From contig NZ_ATXK01000002.1 in the NCBI RefSeq assembly GCF_000421645.1, positions 310,001 to 374,000 on the forward strand: 64,000 nt of DNA, given 5' to 3'. Position 1 is the first letter of the stretch, and every line of letters starts with the position of its first letter. Under the pieces are notes generated by a model, which did not search any database, had not been told where the DNA came from, and saw only the letters and a list, made by a program, of their open reading frames with translations. This DNA comes from Aurantimonas coralicida DSM 14790. GTDB taxonomy: Bacteria > Pseudomonadota > Alphaproteobacteria > Rhizobiales > Rhizobiaceae. The position numbers were made by a program, and so were the translations under genes. Below are positions 8,557-16,032 of this stretch, in pieces.

Positions 8557-9723
8557 TCAGGCCGTCGCGACCGCCTGCGGTCCGGCCGCCATGGCGTCGG
8601 TCGGCAAGGTCTTCGGCGTGTCGCGGGAGCCCTGGCGATGTGGGCGAAACCCTCCGCCGTCCCGCTTGACCGCGTAGGAGGTCGCATCGGCGTCGCGAAG
8701 CAGCGCGTCGAGGGACGCCGTGTCGGACGATGCGATACTGTAGCCGAGGCTGAGGCCGACGCGGATCTCCTGCCCGTCATCGATCTCATAGACTTCGCTC
8801 AGGCCGGCGTGAATGCGCTGGGCGAGCCTGTCCGGGGCGGCCGGATCCGCGATACCCGGCTGGACGACCACGAACTCGTCGCCGCCGATGCGGGCGACGA
8901 TGTCTCCCGGTCCGACGATCCGGCGCAGGCGGCCCGCCACCTCCTCGAGAAGTCGGTCCCCGACGCCATGCCCGAAGGTGTCGTTCACCGCCTTGAAGCC
9001 GTCGAGGTCGAAGACGTGGACGGCGACCCGGCTGCGATCCTCCCGGGGCAGTGCGTCGAACGCCTTGCGCAGGCCCAGACGGTTGAAGAGTTCGGTCAGC
9101 GGATCGCGCCGCGCCAACGTCGCCATCTGCAGGCGCATGGTGATCAGGCGGCAGGCACTGCGATGGAGATGCGCGATGGTTTCCAGCGCGCTGATCAGGA
9201 ACACCAGGAACACGGCGCCGGTGAGAAGCCTCGCATCCTCGATGTAGAACGCCGCGGACACGATCGCCGGTCCCGCCGCGAGGAGAACCGCCCCCGTCGC
9301 GATCCGCGGACGCACCGAGATCCGGGTGGCGACGCCGGCGCAATAGCCGAACAGCAGCGCCGTCGCCACGATATGCAGCGACAGGTCCGGCTGCGAGAAC
9401 AGGAACGCGCCCAGCGCGCCCATCGGCGCCGCCATGCACCAGCTCGTGATCGCGTGTCCGGCTTCGACCTTGCGGAAGTCAGCCGGCGCGGGCGTCGGCC
9501 CGGCGATGGTCCGGCGATGGACAAGGATGAACAGCGCCTTGCCGATCGAGGCCGCGACCCCGAAGACCGTGATGGCGAGCGCCGCGACCGCACCGGTTTC
9601 AAGATAGGCGTAGAACCCGATGATGAAGAAGGTCACGCCGATCGAAGCGGTGGGCAGAAGATTGTCGGCCAGCGCCGAGACCAGAGCTTTGTAGACCTCG
9701 ACGGGCTCGGTGTGACGCAGCAT
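8557..9723 (-). CDS. Membrane-anchored diguanylate cyclase (GGDEF)
   Basis: 388 residues. About six hydrophobic segments in residues 15-185 form a membrane sensor. A GGDEF domain follows, starting at DPLTELFNRLG, with RIGGDEFVVV at about residues 278-287. It should make c-di-GMP from two GTP. No RxxD inhibitory site sits at the expected position before GGDEF, so product inhibition through the I-site is not expected. No EAL domain. The frame is open further upstream (to 9927), but ATG 9723 gives a normal N-terminus. It is the last host gene before the prophage. Confidence 0.9.
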   Translation of the reverse strand: MLRHTEPVEVYKALVSALADNLLPTASIGVTFFIIGFYAYLETGAVAALAITVFGVAASIGKALFILVHRRTIAGPTPAPADFRKVEAGHAITSWCMAAPMGALGAFLFSQPDLSLHIVATALLFGYCAGVATRISVRPRIATGAVLLAAGPAIVSAAFYIEDARLLTGAVFLVFLISALETIAHLHRSACRLITMRLQMATLARRDPLTELFNRLGLRKAFDALPREDRSRVAVHVFDLDGFKAVNDTFGHGVGDRLLEEVAGRLRRIVGPGDIVARIGGDEFVVVQPGIADPAAPDRLAQRIHAGLSEVYEIDDGQEIRVGLSLGYSIASSDTASLDALLRDADATSYAVKRDGGGFRPHRQGSRDTPKTLPTDAMAAGPQAVATA

Positions 9724-9954
9724 CAGCCATTCTGATCGTTGTGACGAAGACAGTTCGATATCACAACAGTCGTTTACGGGACGTTGCAGCGCGGGAGCGG
9801 ATTGCCGTGGCGGGACAGCGGCATCAATGACATGCGGGGTGCCGCGAGGGGGTGCGCTGTGTGGGAGCGCCGAGGCGCCGATGCCGGACAGCGGCTTGCT
9901 GCGGCGCGAGCAGCACCGTCGGCACATCAGGCATCATCGATGTCGAAGGAAAGA

Positions 9955-10004
9955 AATGGTGCCGCTTGCGTGACTCGAACACGCGACCCCGTCATTACGA
10001 ATGA
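9955..10004. repeat. attL: 50-bp copy of the tRNA-Thr 3' half
   Basis: Identical over 50 bp to 48561-48610. It carries the anticodon-loop-to-3'-end portion of tRNA-Thr in the same orientation, but no 5' half, so it is not a functional tRNA. It is the displaced original 3' end of the host gene. Confidence 0.95.
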
Positions 10005-10056
10005 TCGGGAAAACAGCCAATATCAGACACTTGGTCATCCAATGCAGATCAACGTC

Positions 10057-10539
10057 TCACGGCTGCGACGATTGCCTTGCGAATCCGCTCGCATATTGGC
10101 TGCGGTCGAGAAATGTGCGCTGACCAGGCGTCACCTGCTCAATCCGTTGGGTGATGACGGCGACCTTCGTGTCGAGCGCGCCGATCTGCGAAGACAGCGC
10201 GGCAGTGCCAGCCGCCGACGCTTCCGCCAGGCGGTCGAGCCGTTCGCTGATCGTGCGGAACGAGGCGTCCAGCCTGTCGTTGAACGCTTGGATCTGCGAC
10301 TCCGCATTCGTCATGCGATAGGCGATCTGCGGGAGATCCGCCGTCTGCCGCTCGATGCGATCGAACCGCTGGTCGACCTTCTCCTCGCGGGCGGCCCGCT
10401 TCTCCTCGAGGTTCGAGATCCCCACTGTGATCGTTGCATAGGATCCGCCGACTGCGAACAGCATCGCGGCGACAGAGATCAGGTTCCCGACCGATATTAC
10501 GTTCTGCCAGTGCGGGGCGTTCATCTTGCTGTCCGACAT
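10057..10539 (-). CDS. Phage membrane protein with coiled coil (holin- or spanin-like)
   Basis: 160 residues. One hydrophobic segment (about residues 14-42) is followed by a long heptad-rich coiled coil with many Gln, Glu and Arg. It lies 48 bp downstream of the lysozyme gene at the end of the late operon. Placement and topology suggest a lysis accessory such as an i-spanin or a membrane-anchored holin partner; no family signature is recognisable. A second in-frame ATG lies at 10524. Confidence 0.65.
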   Translation of the reverse strand: MSDSKMNAPHWQNVISVGNLISVAAMLFAVGGSYATITVGISNLEEKRAAREEKVDQRFDRIERQTADLPQIAYRMTNAESQIQAFNDRLDASFRTISERLDRLAEASAAGTAALSSQIGALDTKVAVITQRIEQVTPGQRTFLDRSQYASGFARQSSQP

Positions 10540-10587
10540 AAAGGGAAGACTCTCTGTAACCGTCAGGCCAATTGTAAGTTCCCGCCG

Positions 10588-11394
10588 TCAGGCGGCATAT
10601 CGCTTGTCTCGCGCCCAATAGGACGCGATGAAATTGGCGATCTGCGTAGGCAGGTTTGTTGCCACCAGCGCCAGCGCGACCAGCGCCTCCGGCGATTCCC
10701 ATGCGTCCGGCAGCCATCCGGCCGAGGCTGCGAGGAACAAGATGGCGCCGGTTACGCTCGTTGTCGCCATGCCGGCGATCGCGCCTTTAACGGGCTTATT
10801 CATCTGCTCGATCGGCGTCAGGTTCTCCGTTGTCACGGTCTGATCCCCCGCTGGCGGCAGAATCTCCGGCTCGAGTACCATGCCCGACTCAGGCAGTGTC
10901 GCAGGCGCCGGCAGGTGCGGCGCCTGGCGCTGCTCAGCGGTCGACGCATACCAGGCCTCGCGGGCTATGCGGGCCCAATGCTTGCGCGACGAATAGTGCT
11001 TCGAGCCGGCGCGCTCGAACGCCAGCTCGAATGCCTCGACCTTCCTGTCGAGGCCGTCGGCCGCGACCAGCTTGTCGATTGCCTTCTTCTCCGGCCCCTT
11101 CAGTTCGAGGAACAGATAGGCGTAGTTTGCCCGGTCGCTAGCCGGATCGAGCCGGTTGCGAGCGCAATATGCCTCATAGGCGCGCCTGCGAGGCCCTGTC
11201 CATTGCGGCCAACCATAGCCACCGCGCGAGCCGGCGACCGTCGGCGAGATCTCCTGCAGCTTCGTGAAGCCGAGGCATTCGTGTCCGAGATTGCCGAGGA
11301 CCGCAGCGGCATCGTCGACACCGATCGGGAAATCCTGCATCAGCGTTGCCATGATCCACGGCGCCTTAGAGCGAAAGATCTGCTCGGGGGTCAT
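10588..11394 (-). CDS. Endolysin: phage-tail-lysozyme domain plus C-terminal membrane helices
   Basis: 268 residues. Residues 1-150 show a Phage_lysozyme2-type domain: AAAVLGNLGHECLGFTKLQE has the catalytic Glu region and RGGYGWPQWTGPRRRAYEAY the substrate groove. It should cut the glycan strand of peptidoglycan. The C-terminal third has a Pro-rich linker, then two hydrophobic helices (about 205-228 and 240-262). ATG 11394 has a GAGGAG site; the frame is open upstream without a better start. The fused membrane part is unusual for an endolysin. Confidence 0.82.
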   Translation of the reverse strand: MTPEQIFRSKAPWIMATLMQDFPIGVDDAAAVLGNLGHECLGFTKLQEISPTVAGSRGGYGWPQWTGPRRRAYEAYCARNRLDPASDRANYAYLFLELKGPEKKAIDKLVAADGLDRKVEAFELAFERAGSKHYSSRKHWARIAREAWYASTAEQRQAPHLPAPATLPESGMVLEPEILPPAGDQTVTTENLTPIEQMNKPVKGAIAGMATTSVTGAILFLAASAGWLPDAWESPEALVALALVATNLPTQIANFIASYWARDKRYAA

Positions 11395-11553
11395 GCTGCG
11401 GCTCCTCACCTGCCAGTAGTGGCGATTCTGGCAGTGTAGCGGCGAACGAAGGCCCTCAAGTGCCGCACCTCTCTTGATGCAAGCAGGTTGTCTGAGAGAT
11501 TCCAGTGTGGTTGGAAGCAAACCCCAAATTTCGCGAGATCTGACGTGCTGAAC
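11395..11553. promoter_or_regulatory. Divergent region between endolysin and glucosyltransferase
   Basis: 159 bp between two outward-reading genes. It must hold the promoter of the rightward glucosyltransferase. A 7-bp inverted repeat (CTGCCAG at 11410-11416, CTGGCAG at 11428-11434) lies just upstream of the endolysin ribosome site. No clear -35/-10 pair is visible. Confidence 0.35.
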
Positions 11554-13128
11554 ATGATGAACGAAGACCGAGCCAGGCTGTCAGTCAGCGGCCTATGGCT
11601 GATCGCATTCGGTGTGCTGGCGCTTTCATTCTGGCAAAGCCTCGGCAGCTTCGTTCCGACCGCCGATAATGAAACGATCCCTTCCGGGATCGTGCCTGTT
11701 GTTCTGTCACAGGGAAGACTGACCAGCTACGCGCTTCTGAGCATCCTTGCGCCGGCTGGGAACATCCACCCGCTGGATCTGCTCATCGGCCTTACAGGTT
11801 TCGCGTCTGCGACTGTCGTGGCTTTGCGTGTGTGGGGCCTAGACAAGGGACCATCCGCGATTGCCGGCGCCTTGGTCGCTGCGTCCTTCCCGACAACGGT
11901 CCATATGTTCACCTTTTCGACGGTCAACATGGTGTTCGGCATTGGGATGCTTATCGCCGCGAGCGCCGTTTGGTTTTTCGCGTCGGGGCGCTTCGTCCTG
12001 TCAGCCCTGCTCGTTCTGGCGACGATCGGCACCTACCAGGGGCTGCTCGCGAACGTCGTGGTGATCTTCCTCGTCTGGCAAGCGGTCGGGCTAATGAGAG
12101 GGGAGCGCACCGTCTCTGCGGCGCTCAAGGGCTCGCTCGCTTTTCTGGCATTGATCGCCGTCTGCGCCCTCGTCTACTCGGCCACCGTCTCGGCACTCCT
12201 GTCGGCCCTTGGGATACGGCTCCAACTCGTCAACGATATTCTGCGCCCGGATCTGCTGATCAATTCGTTCTGGCAGATGGTGACAGCCGCGGGCGGCTTC
12301 CTGTGGGCAATCATCACCGGCCAAGACGTCCTGTTCGTTGACCGCGGAACCTTCGTTGGAGCCTTGCAGATCGCCCTCCTGGCCGCCGCCGTCGGCGCCA
12401 TCTTTCGGCGCGGCGGATGGTCCCTTCGCACCGTTCTTGCGATCCTGTTCCTGCTGGCGGCCGTTGGGGCACCCTTCCTGTCCATCGCCATTACGGGCGG
12501 CGCGGTACGCTATCGGTCCCTGATGTCAGCACCGTTCGCCATGGCAGGCATGGCGGCGGTTGCGGCTTGCTGGGATGCTCGATGGGCGAGAAAGGCCGTT
12601 CTGGCAGCGTCGGCCCTGCTCGCGCTGTTCTACGTTCAGGCGACCATGCAGGTGATCCGGGGTGCCTCCCTTAGCTGGCAGGATGACCAGCATCTTGCCA
12701 ACCGGATCATGGAGCGGGTTGCTGCCATTGACCCGACTATCCTGACGCCGGGCCAAAAAACCGGATTCGAGATGGTCGGCTGGTACGATCGACGAAGCGA
12801 GTGGATACCCAACATCGGGCCACGGACGACACTCGGCTATTCCTTCTTCCGCTATAGCGAGTCGCCTTCGCGGGCAGTTGGGGCATTCCAGATCATGGGC
12901 CACCCGTTCTTTCGACCGGCGACAAACGCGGAACGCCTCCAGATCGCGGAGCGCGCGGGCGCCATGCCAGTCTGGCCCGCGCCGGGGTCTGTGCAGGTCA
13001 TCGACGGTGTCGTCGTGGTGAAGTTCCACGAACGCTACACGAATTTCCAGTTGAGCAGATATTGCCCGACCCAGCCCGCCGACGAGTGCAGGGATACCCT
13101 TGCACTCGCGAGCGGCGGAGTTCGTTAA
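11554..13128 (+). CDS. GtrII-like O-antigen glucosyltransferase (serotype conversion)
   Basis: 524 residues, with about ten membrane helices in residues 10-380 and a soluble C-terminal domain of about 145 residues. The first outer loop carries the acidic segment PTADNETIPSG. Length, topology and this loop fit the GtrII/GtrIV family of phage glucosyltransferases that decorate O-antigen using a bactoprenol-linked sugar. It is the only rightward gene among leftward late genes, which is typical of a lysogenic-conversion gene expressed from the prophage. gtrA and gtrB are absent, so a host flippase and donor synthase would be needed. The start is uncertain (GTG 11545 is an alternative). The stop overlaps the tailspike stop by 3 bases. 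Confidence 0.75.
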   Translation: MMNEDRARLSVSGLWLIAFGVLALSFWQSLGSFVPTADNETIPSGIVPVVLSQGRLTSYALLSILAPAGNIHPLDLLIGLTGFASATVVALRVWGLDKGPSAIAGALVAASFPTTVHMFTFSTVNMVFGIGMLIAASAVWFFASGRFVLSALLVLATIGTYQGLLANVVVIFLVWQAVGLMRGERTVSAALKGSLAFLALIAVCALVYSATVSALLSALGIRLQLVNDILRPDLLINSFWQMVTAAGGFLWAIITGQDVLFVDRGTFVGALQIALLAAAVGAIFRRGGWSLRTVLAILFLLAAVGAPFLSIAITGGAVRYRSLMSAPFAMAGMAAVAACWDARWARKAVLAASALLALFYVQATMQVIRGASLSWQDDQHLANRIMERVAAIDPTILTPGQKTGFEMVGWYDRRSEWIPNIGPRTTLGYSFFRYSESPSRAVGAFQIMGHPFFRPATNAERLQIAERAGAMPVWPAPGSVQVIDGVVVVKFHERYTNFQLSRYCPTQPADECRDTLALASGGVR

Positions 13129-15968
13129 TTCAGCGTCCAGTTTCCCGGTGCCGCCGCTGTCACCGCAATCCAGTTTGTGGAGTCGACGGCCTCGAATGTG
13201 ATGCTGGCGCCAACGTCAGTCGAGATTGCCTGGCGGTTGGTGGTTCCGACCTGAGCGCCCATGCGCGGGACATCGCCGGCCTGGGCCAGCACCCGGATGC
13301 CTGAGGTTGCGACCATGTTGGTGAAGGTATAGCGAAGCCCCGCTTCTGCCGGCGGCAAGATGAAGGTGGTCTGCGAACCCTGTCCTGCGTTAGTGAAGTG
13401 CATCCCGTTCTCGTTGGCACTGATGTTGTGGTTCGCGGTCTTGTTGGCCTGGCCGCGCAATGCCTCGCGAGAGGTGACACCGTCGCGTAGGGTGCGTTCC
13501 AGCGGATCGCCAACGATGAAATAGCGGGCCACGGATCCCGGATGGGCGAGAACGTAAGGGGTGGCGCCGAGGTTATCGAGGATTTCATCCTGATAGGTTG
13601 AGGCGTCCACCCCTGCGGCTTCCACGACAGCACGTCCGAAATTACGGTAGTCGTTACCCTCAAAGGCATGACGTCCACCTGTGTAGTCAACACCGTCCAG
13701 CGTCAGGTTAGAGATTAGAGCACCTCGCTGATCTGCCAGCGGGACACCCCCGCGGTCGAAGGTGTTGCCTTTGACCTTCGCCCCCGAAGCGCCGGAAAGC
13801 ACGACTGCGTGGGTGTTAGCAACAGCACCGCCGTTGACCAAATCGAGCGCGAAATTCTGAACAAAGTTCCCCAGGAAGGAACCCTTTGCGCCGGCCTTCA
13901 ACTCGAACACGCGAGACTGCATGTTGATGAAGATACTGGTTTCGACGTTAAGGCGCCGACCGACCCCAGCCAGCCCAGGGCCGACTTCGAGGGACAGGCA
14001 GCCCGACACACAGTTGATGGCGGTGAGGCCCTTGACGAGACAGCTGGTGAGTTCGCGTTTGGTCTGAACAACGCCTTGGCACCGCTCAACGATGCCACCT
14101 AGGATATTTGCCGTGCCACCGTCGCCGCTAGCGCCACCGATCTTGTTGTCGCCTCCGACGTAGTAGGCCACGTCAGAGAAGCCCCGCACCTTGTTCTCTT
14201 CGGCGGAGAAGTTGAAGCAGGCGATGGGGGATGCGAAGCTGTCAGCATTCGGGTTAGTGGCAAGTTCCCCGCCGTACCCGTCACACTCATTCATGAACCA
14301 GTTGCGGAAGTACGCGCTGACAAAGGCCGAGGCCAACTGTCCGCCGCCACTGTCGGTTCCTCGCGAACAATCGACATGGAGGTTGTCAGTTCGCAGCGTA
14401 GCATCGGCATAAATTGCAGCGCCGGTCAGCGACGGGTCTGCCACCCAGCTGGACCCGTTCCACCTGTGCCCCGTACCGAGCGCCGTGTCCGTAACAGCGG
14501 CGTTGAACCACAGGTCATCGAGGCTCTGCGCGACCGGGGTGGCGGTCTGGTAAAAGACGTTGCGGGCGTAGAGGTTGAACAAAGCGGACGTGAAGCCAGT
14601 GACGGCCTTAATCCTGTTCCCCGGCTTGCCCTCGATGTCGAGGTCGAAGTTGAGGTTCCGGTCCACGACGCTAGTCGCAAGCCAGAACGGATCGCCCGGA
14701 ACCATGATCTTGCCGCCGCCTTTGGCGCGGAGGTACGCGATGGCGTTGAGGAAAGCTGCGGTGTTGGCAACGCCCGACGTGTCTGTCTGGTCATACCCGA
14801 ACCATGCCAGGTTAACCGTCCGGCTCGTAACGGCGAAATGCCGCCCCCCGAGGTCAAGGAGGTAGCCGTTGTGGGCAGGGACGTCTGCGCCATCGTTGCC
14901 AGTTTTGACATAAAGCTCGCCGCCGCCGTCGCCGGGCTCGGTGTAGCCCGCAGTCTGAATCCAGGTCGCGAGAGCCGGAAGGTTCTCCGCCTCTGCCGCG
15001 GCGACTGTGTCGTAGCTCCGACCGTCGCCGGGGAGGCCCTGTTCGCCTTTATCGCCTGCCGCCGAGAAGGCAAGAAGGATCATGTCTCCCTCGGCGAAAG
15101 GGCTTTCGTCGCTAGCAGCGGTGTTTGAGATGGTGAGGTTGAAATAGCCCCCTTCGTCTATCACGGCAGTAACATCGAAGTTAAGCCGCTGCCTTGGGTC
15201 GCTGGTGCTGTAGAGGCGAAGGTTTCCTTTGAGGGCGCTGGTGCTGGCCCCGAAGGAGGCAAGGGTCTCTGAGATATCGACGCCATCGGCGTCTAGGGTG
15301 TCTGCCCGAAGAACCAAGGCCGCGTCCTGCTGGACGTTGGAGAGTCGGATGCGTCCGTCGCCGGGATCCTCGTCTGCGGTGAGTGTCGAGAAGATGAACC
15401 GGGCACCCGAGCCGTTGGCTAACAGCGCGGCGTCCCTCGCAGCCTCGACAGCTGCTTCCAACGCCAGCAATTCAAGTTCCGAAAGACCGTAAACGACCCC
15501 CGTACCATCAGCGTTTACAGTGAGGATCCGCCCTGCCTCGAGTGGCCCCATTGGCAGAGGCGCGCTTTGGCCGGGTCCAAGTGCGATCGCTCGATCGATG
15601 TCGCGTCGCAGCTCTTGCAGGACCGTTGCCTGTTTCGACAGTTCAGCCTCGAGCCCGGCGCCAGATAACGCGCCACCGCGGATCACGTCGGTCGATCGCT
15701 CATGCACACGCTTCGCCTGGACATAGGCGAGGTCGCCATTCTCCAGCGCAGGTGCGAATGTGACAGTAAAATAATCGAATGGTTGTCCGGAAACCTTCTC
15801 GGCCGTGACCGCTTCAAAAGTGAAGTCGCCGTCAGCTCGCGATACGAATGCGACAACGTCGAGGACGTCCCAAATCGGAAAGTTGAGCGGACCATAATTC
15901 GACCGACCATCGCCGACGATGGTCGACGTCTCGCGCGTTTCGCGCGGCAGCGGATAAGGGTTCGTCAT
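13125..15968 (-). CDS. Tailspike / tail fibre protein
   Basis: 947 residues. The N-terminal 130 residues (TSTIVGDGRSNYGPLNFPIW, FTVTFAPALENGD) resemble the virion-anchoring domain of T7-like fibres. A Gly-rich collagen-like patch (GDKGEQGLPGDG) precedes a beta-helix region from about residue 315 on (GGGKIMVPGDPFWLATS, many Asn/Gly turns) of the pectate-lyase or depolymerase kind. The C-terminal 120 residues probably trimerise. It would bind and may cut host surface polysaccharide. It faces the glucosyltransferase gene tail to tail. Confidence 0.88.
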   Translation of the reverse strand: MTNPYPLPRETRETSTIVGDGRSNYGPLNFPIWDVLDVVAFVSRADGDFTFEAVTAEKVSGQPFDYFTVTFAPALENGDLAYVQAKRVHERSTDVIRGGALSGAGLEAELSKQATVLQELRRDIDRAIALGPGQSAPLPMGPLEAGRILTVNADGTGVVYGLSELELLALEAAVEAARDAALLANGSGARFIFSTLTADEDPGDGRIRLSNVQQDAALVLRADTLDADGVDISETLASFGASTSALKGNLRLYSTSDPRQRLNFDVTAVIDEGGYFNLTISNTAASDESPFAEGDMILLAFSAAGDKGEQGLPGDGRSYDTVAAAEAENLPALATWIQTAGYTEPGDGGGELYVKTGNDGADVPAHNGYLLDLGGRHFAVTSRTVNLAWFGYDQTDTSGVANTAAFLNAIAYLRAKGGGKIMVPGDPFWLATSVVDRNLNFDLDIEGKPGNRIKAVTGFTSALFNLYARNVFYQTATPVAQSLDDLWFNAAVTDTALGTGHRWNGSSWVADPSLTGAAIYADATLRTDNLHVDCSRGTDSGGGQLASAFVSAYFRNWFMNECDGYGGELATNPNADSFASPIACFNFSAEENKVRGFSDVAYYVGGDNKIGGASGDGGTANILGGIVERCQGVVQTKRELTSCLVKGLTAINCVSGCLSLEVGPGLAGVGRRLNVETSIFINMQSRVFELKAGAKGSFLGNFVQNFALDLVNGGAVANTHAVVLSGASGAKVKGNTFDRGGVPLADQRGALISNLTLDGVDYTGGRHAFEGNDYRNFGRAVVEAAGVDASTYQDEILDNLGATPYVLAHPGSVARYFIVGDPLERTLRDGVTSREALRGQANKTANHNISANENGMHFTNAGQGSQTTFILPPAEAGLRYTFTNMVATSGIRVLAQAGDVPRMGAQVGTTNRQAISTDVGASITFEAVDSTNWIAVTAAAPGNWTLN

Positions 15969-16032
15969 GCCGGACCTCGCTTTTCGGTCCGGACAGAATG
16001 ACCCGCGCGCGCGACCCTTAACTGCCGCCGGC

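Noticed and set aside
9955-10004. A second tRNA-Thr gene at the left phage end
   Set aside because: Only the 3' part is present; no acceptor 5' strand or D arm follows. It is attL.
13125-15968. Diversity-generating retroelement acting on the tailspike
   Set aside because: No reverse transcriptase and no template repeat near the gene; the 3' end is not flanked by a repeated stretch.
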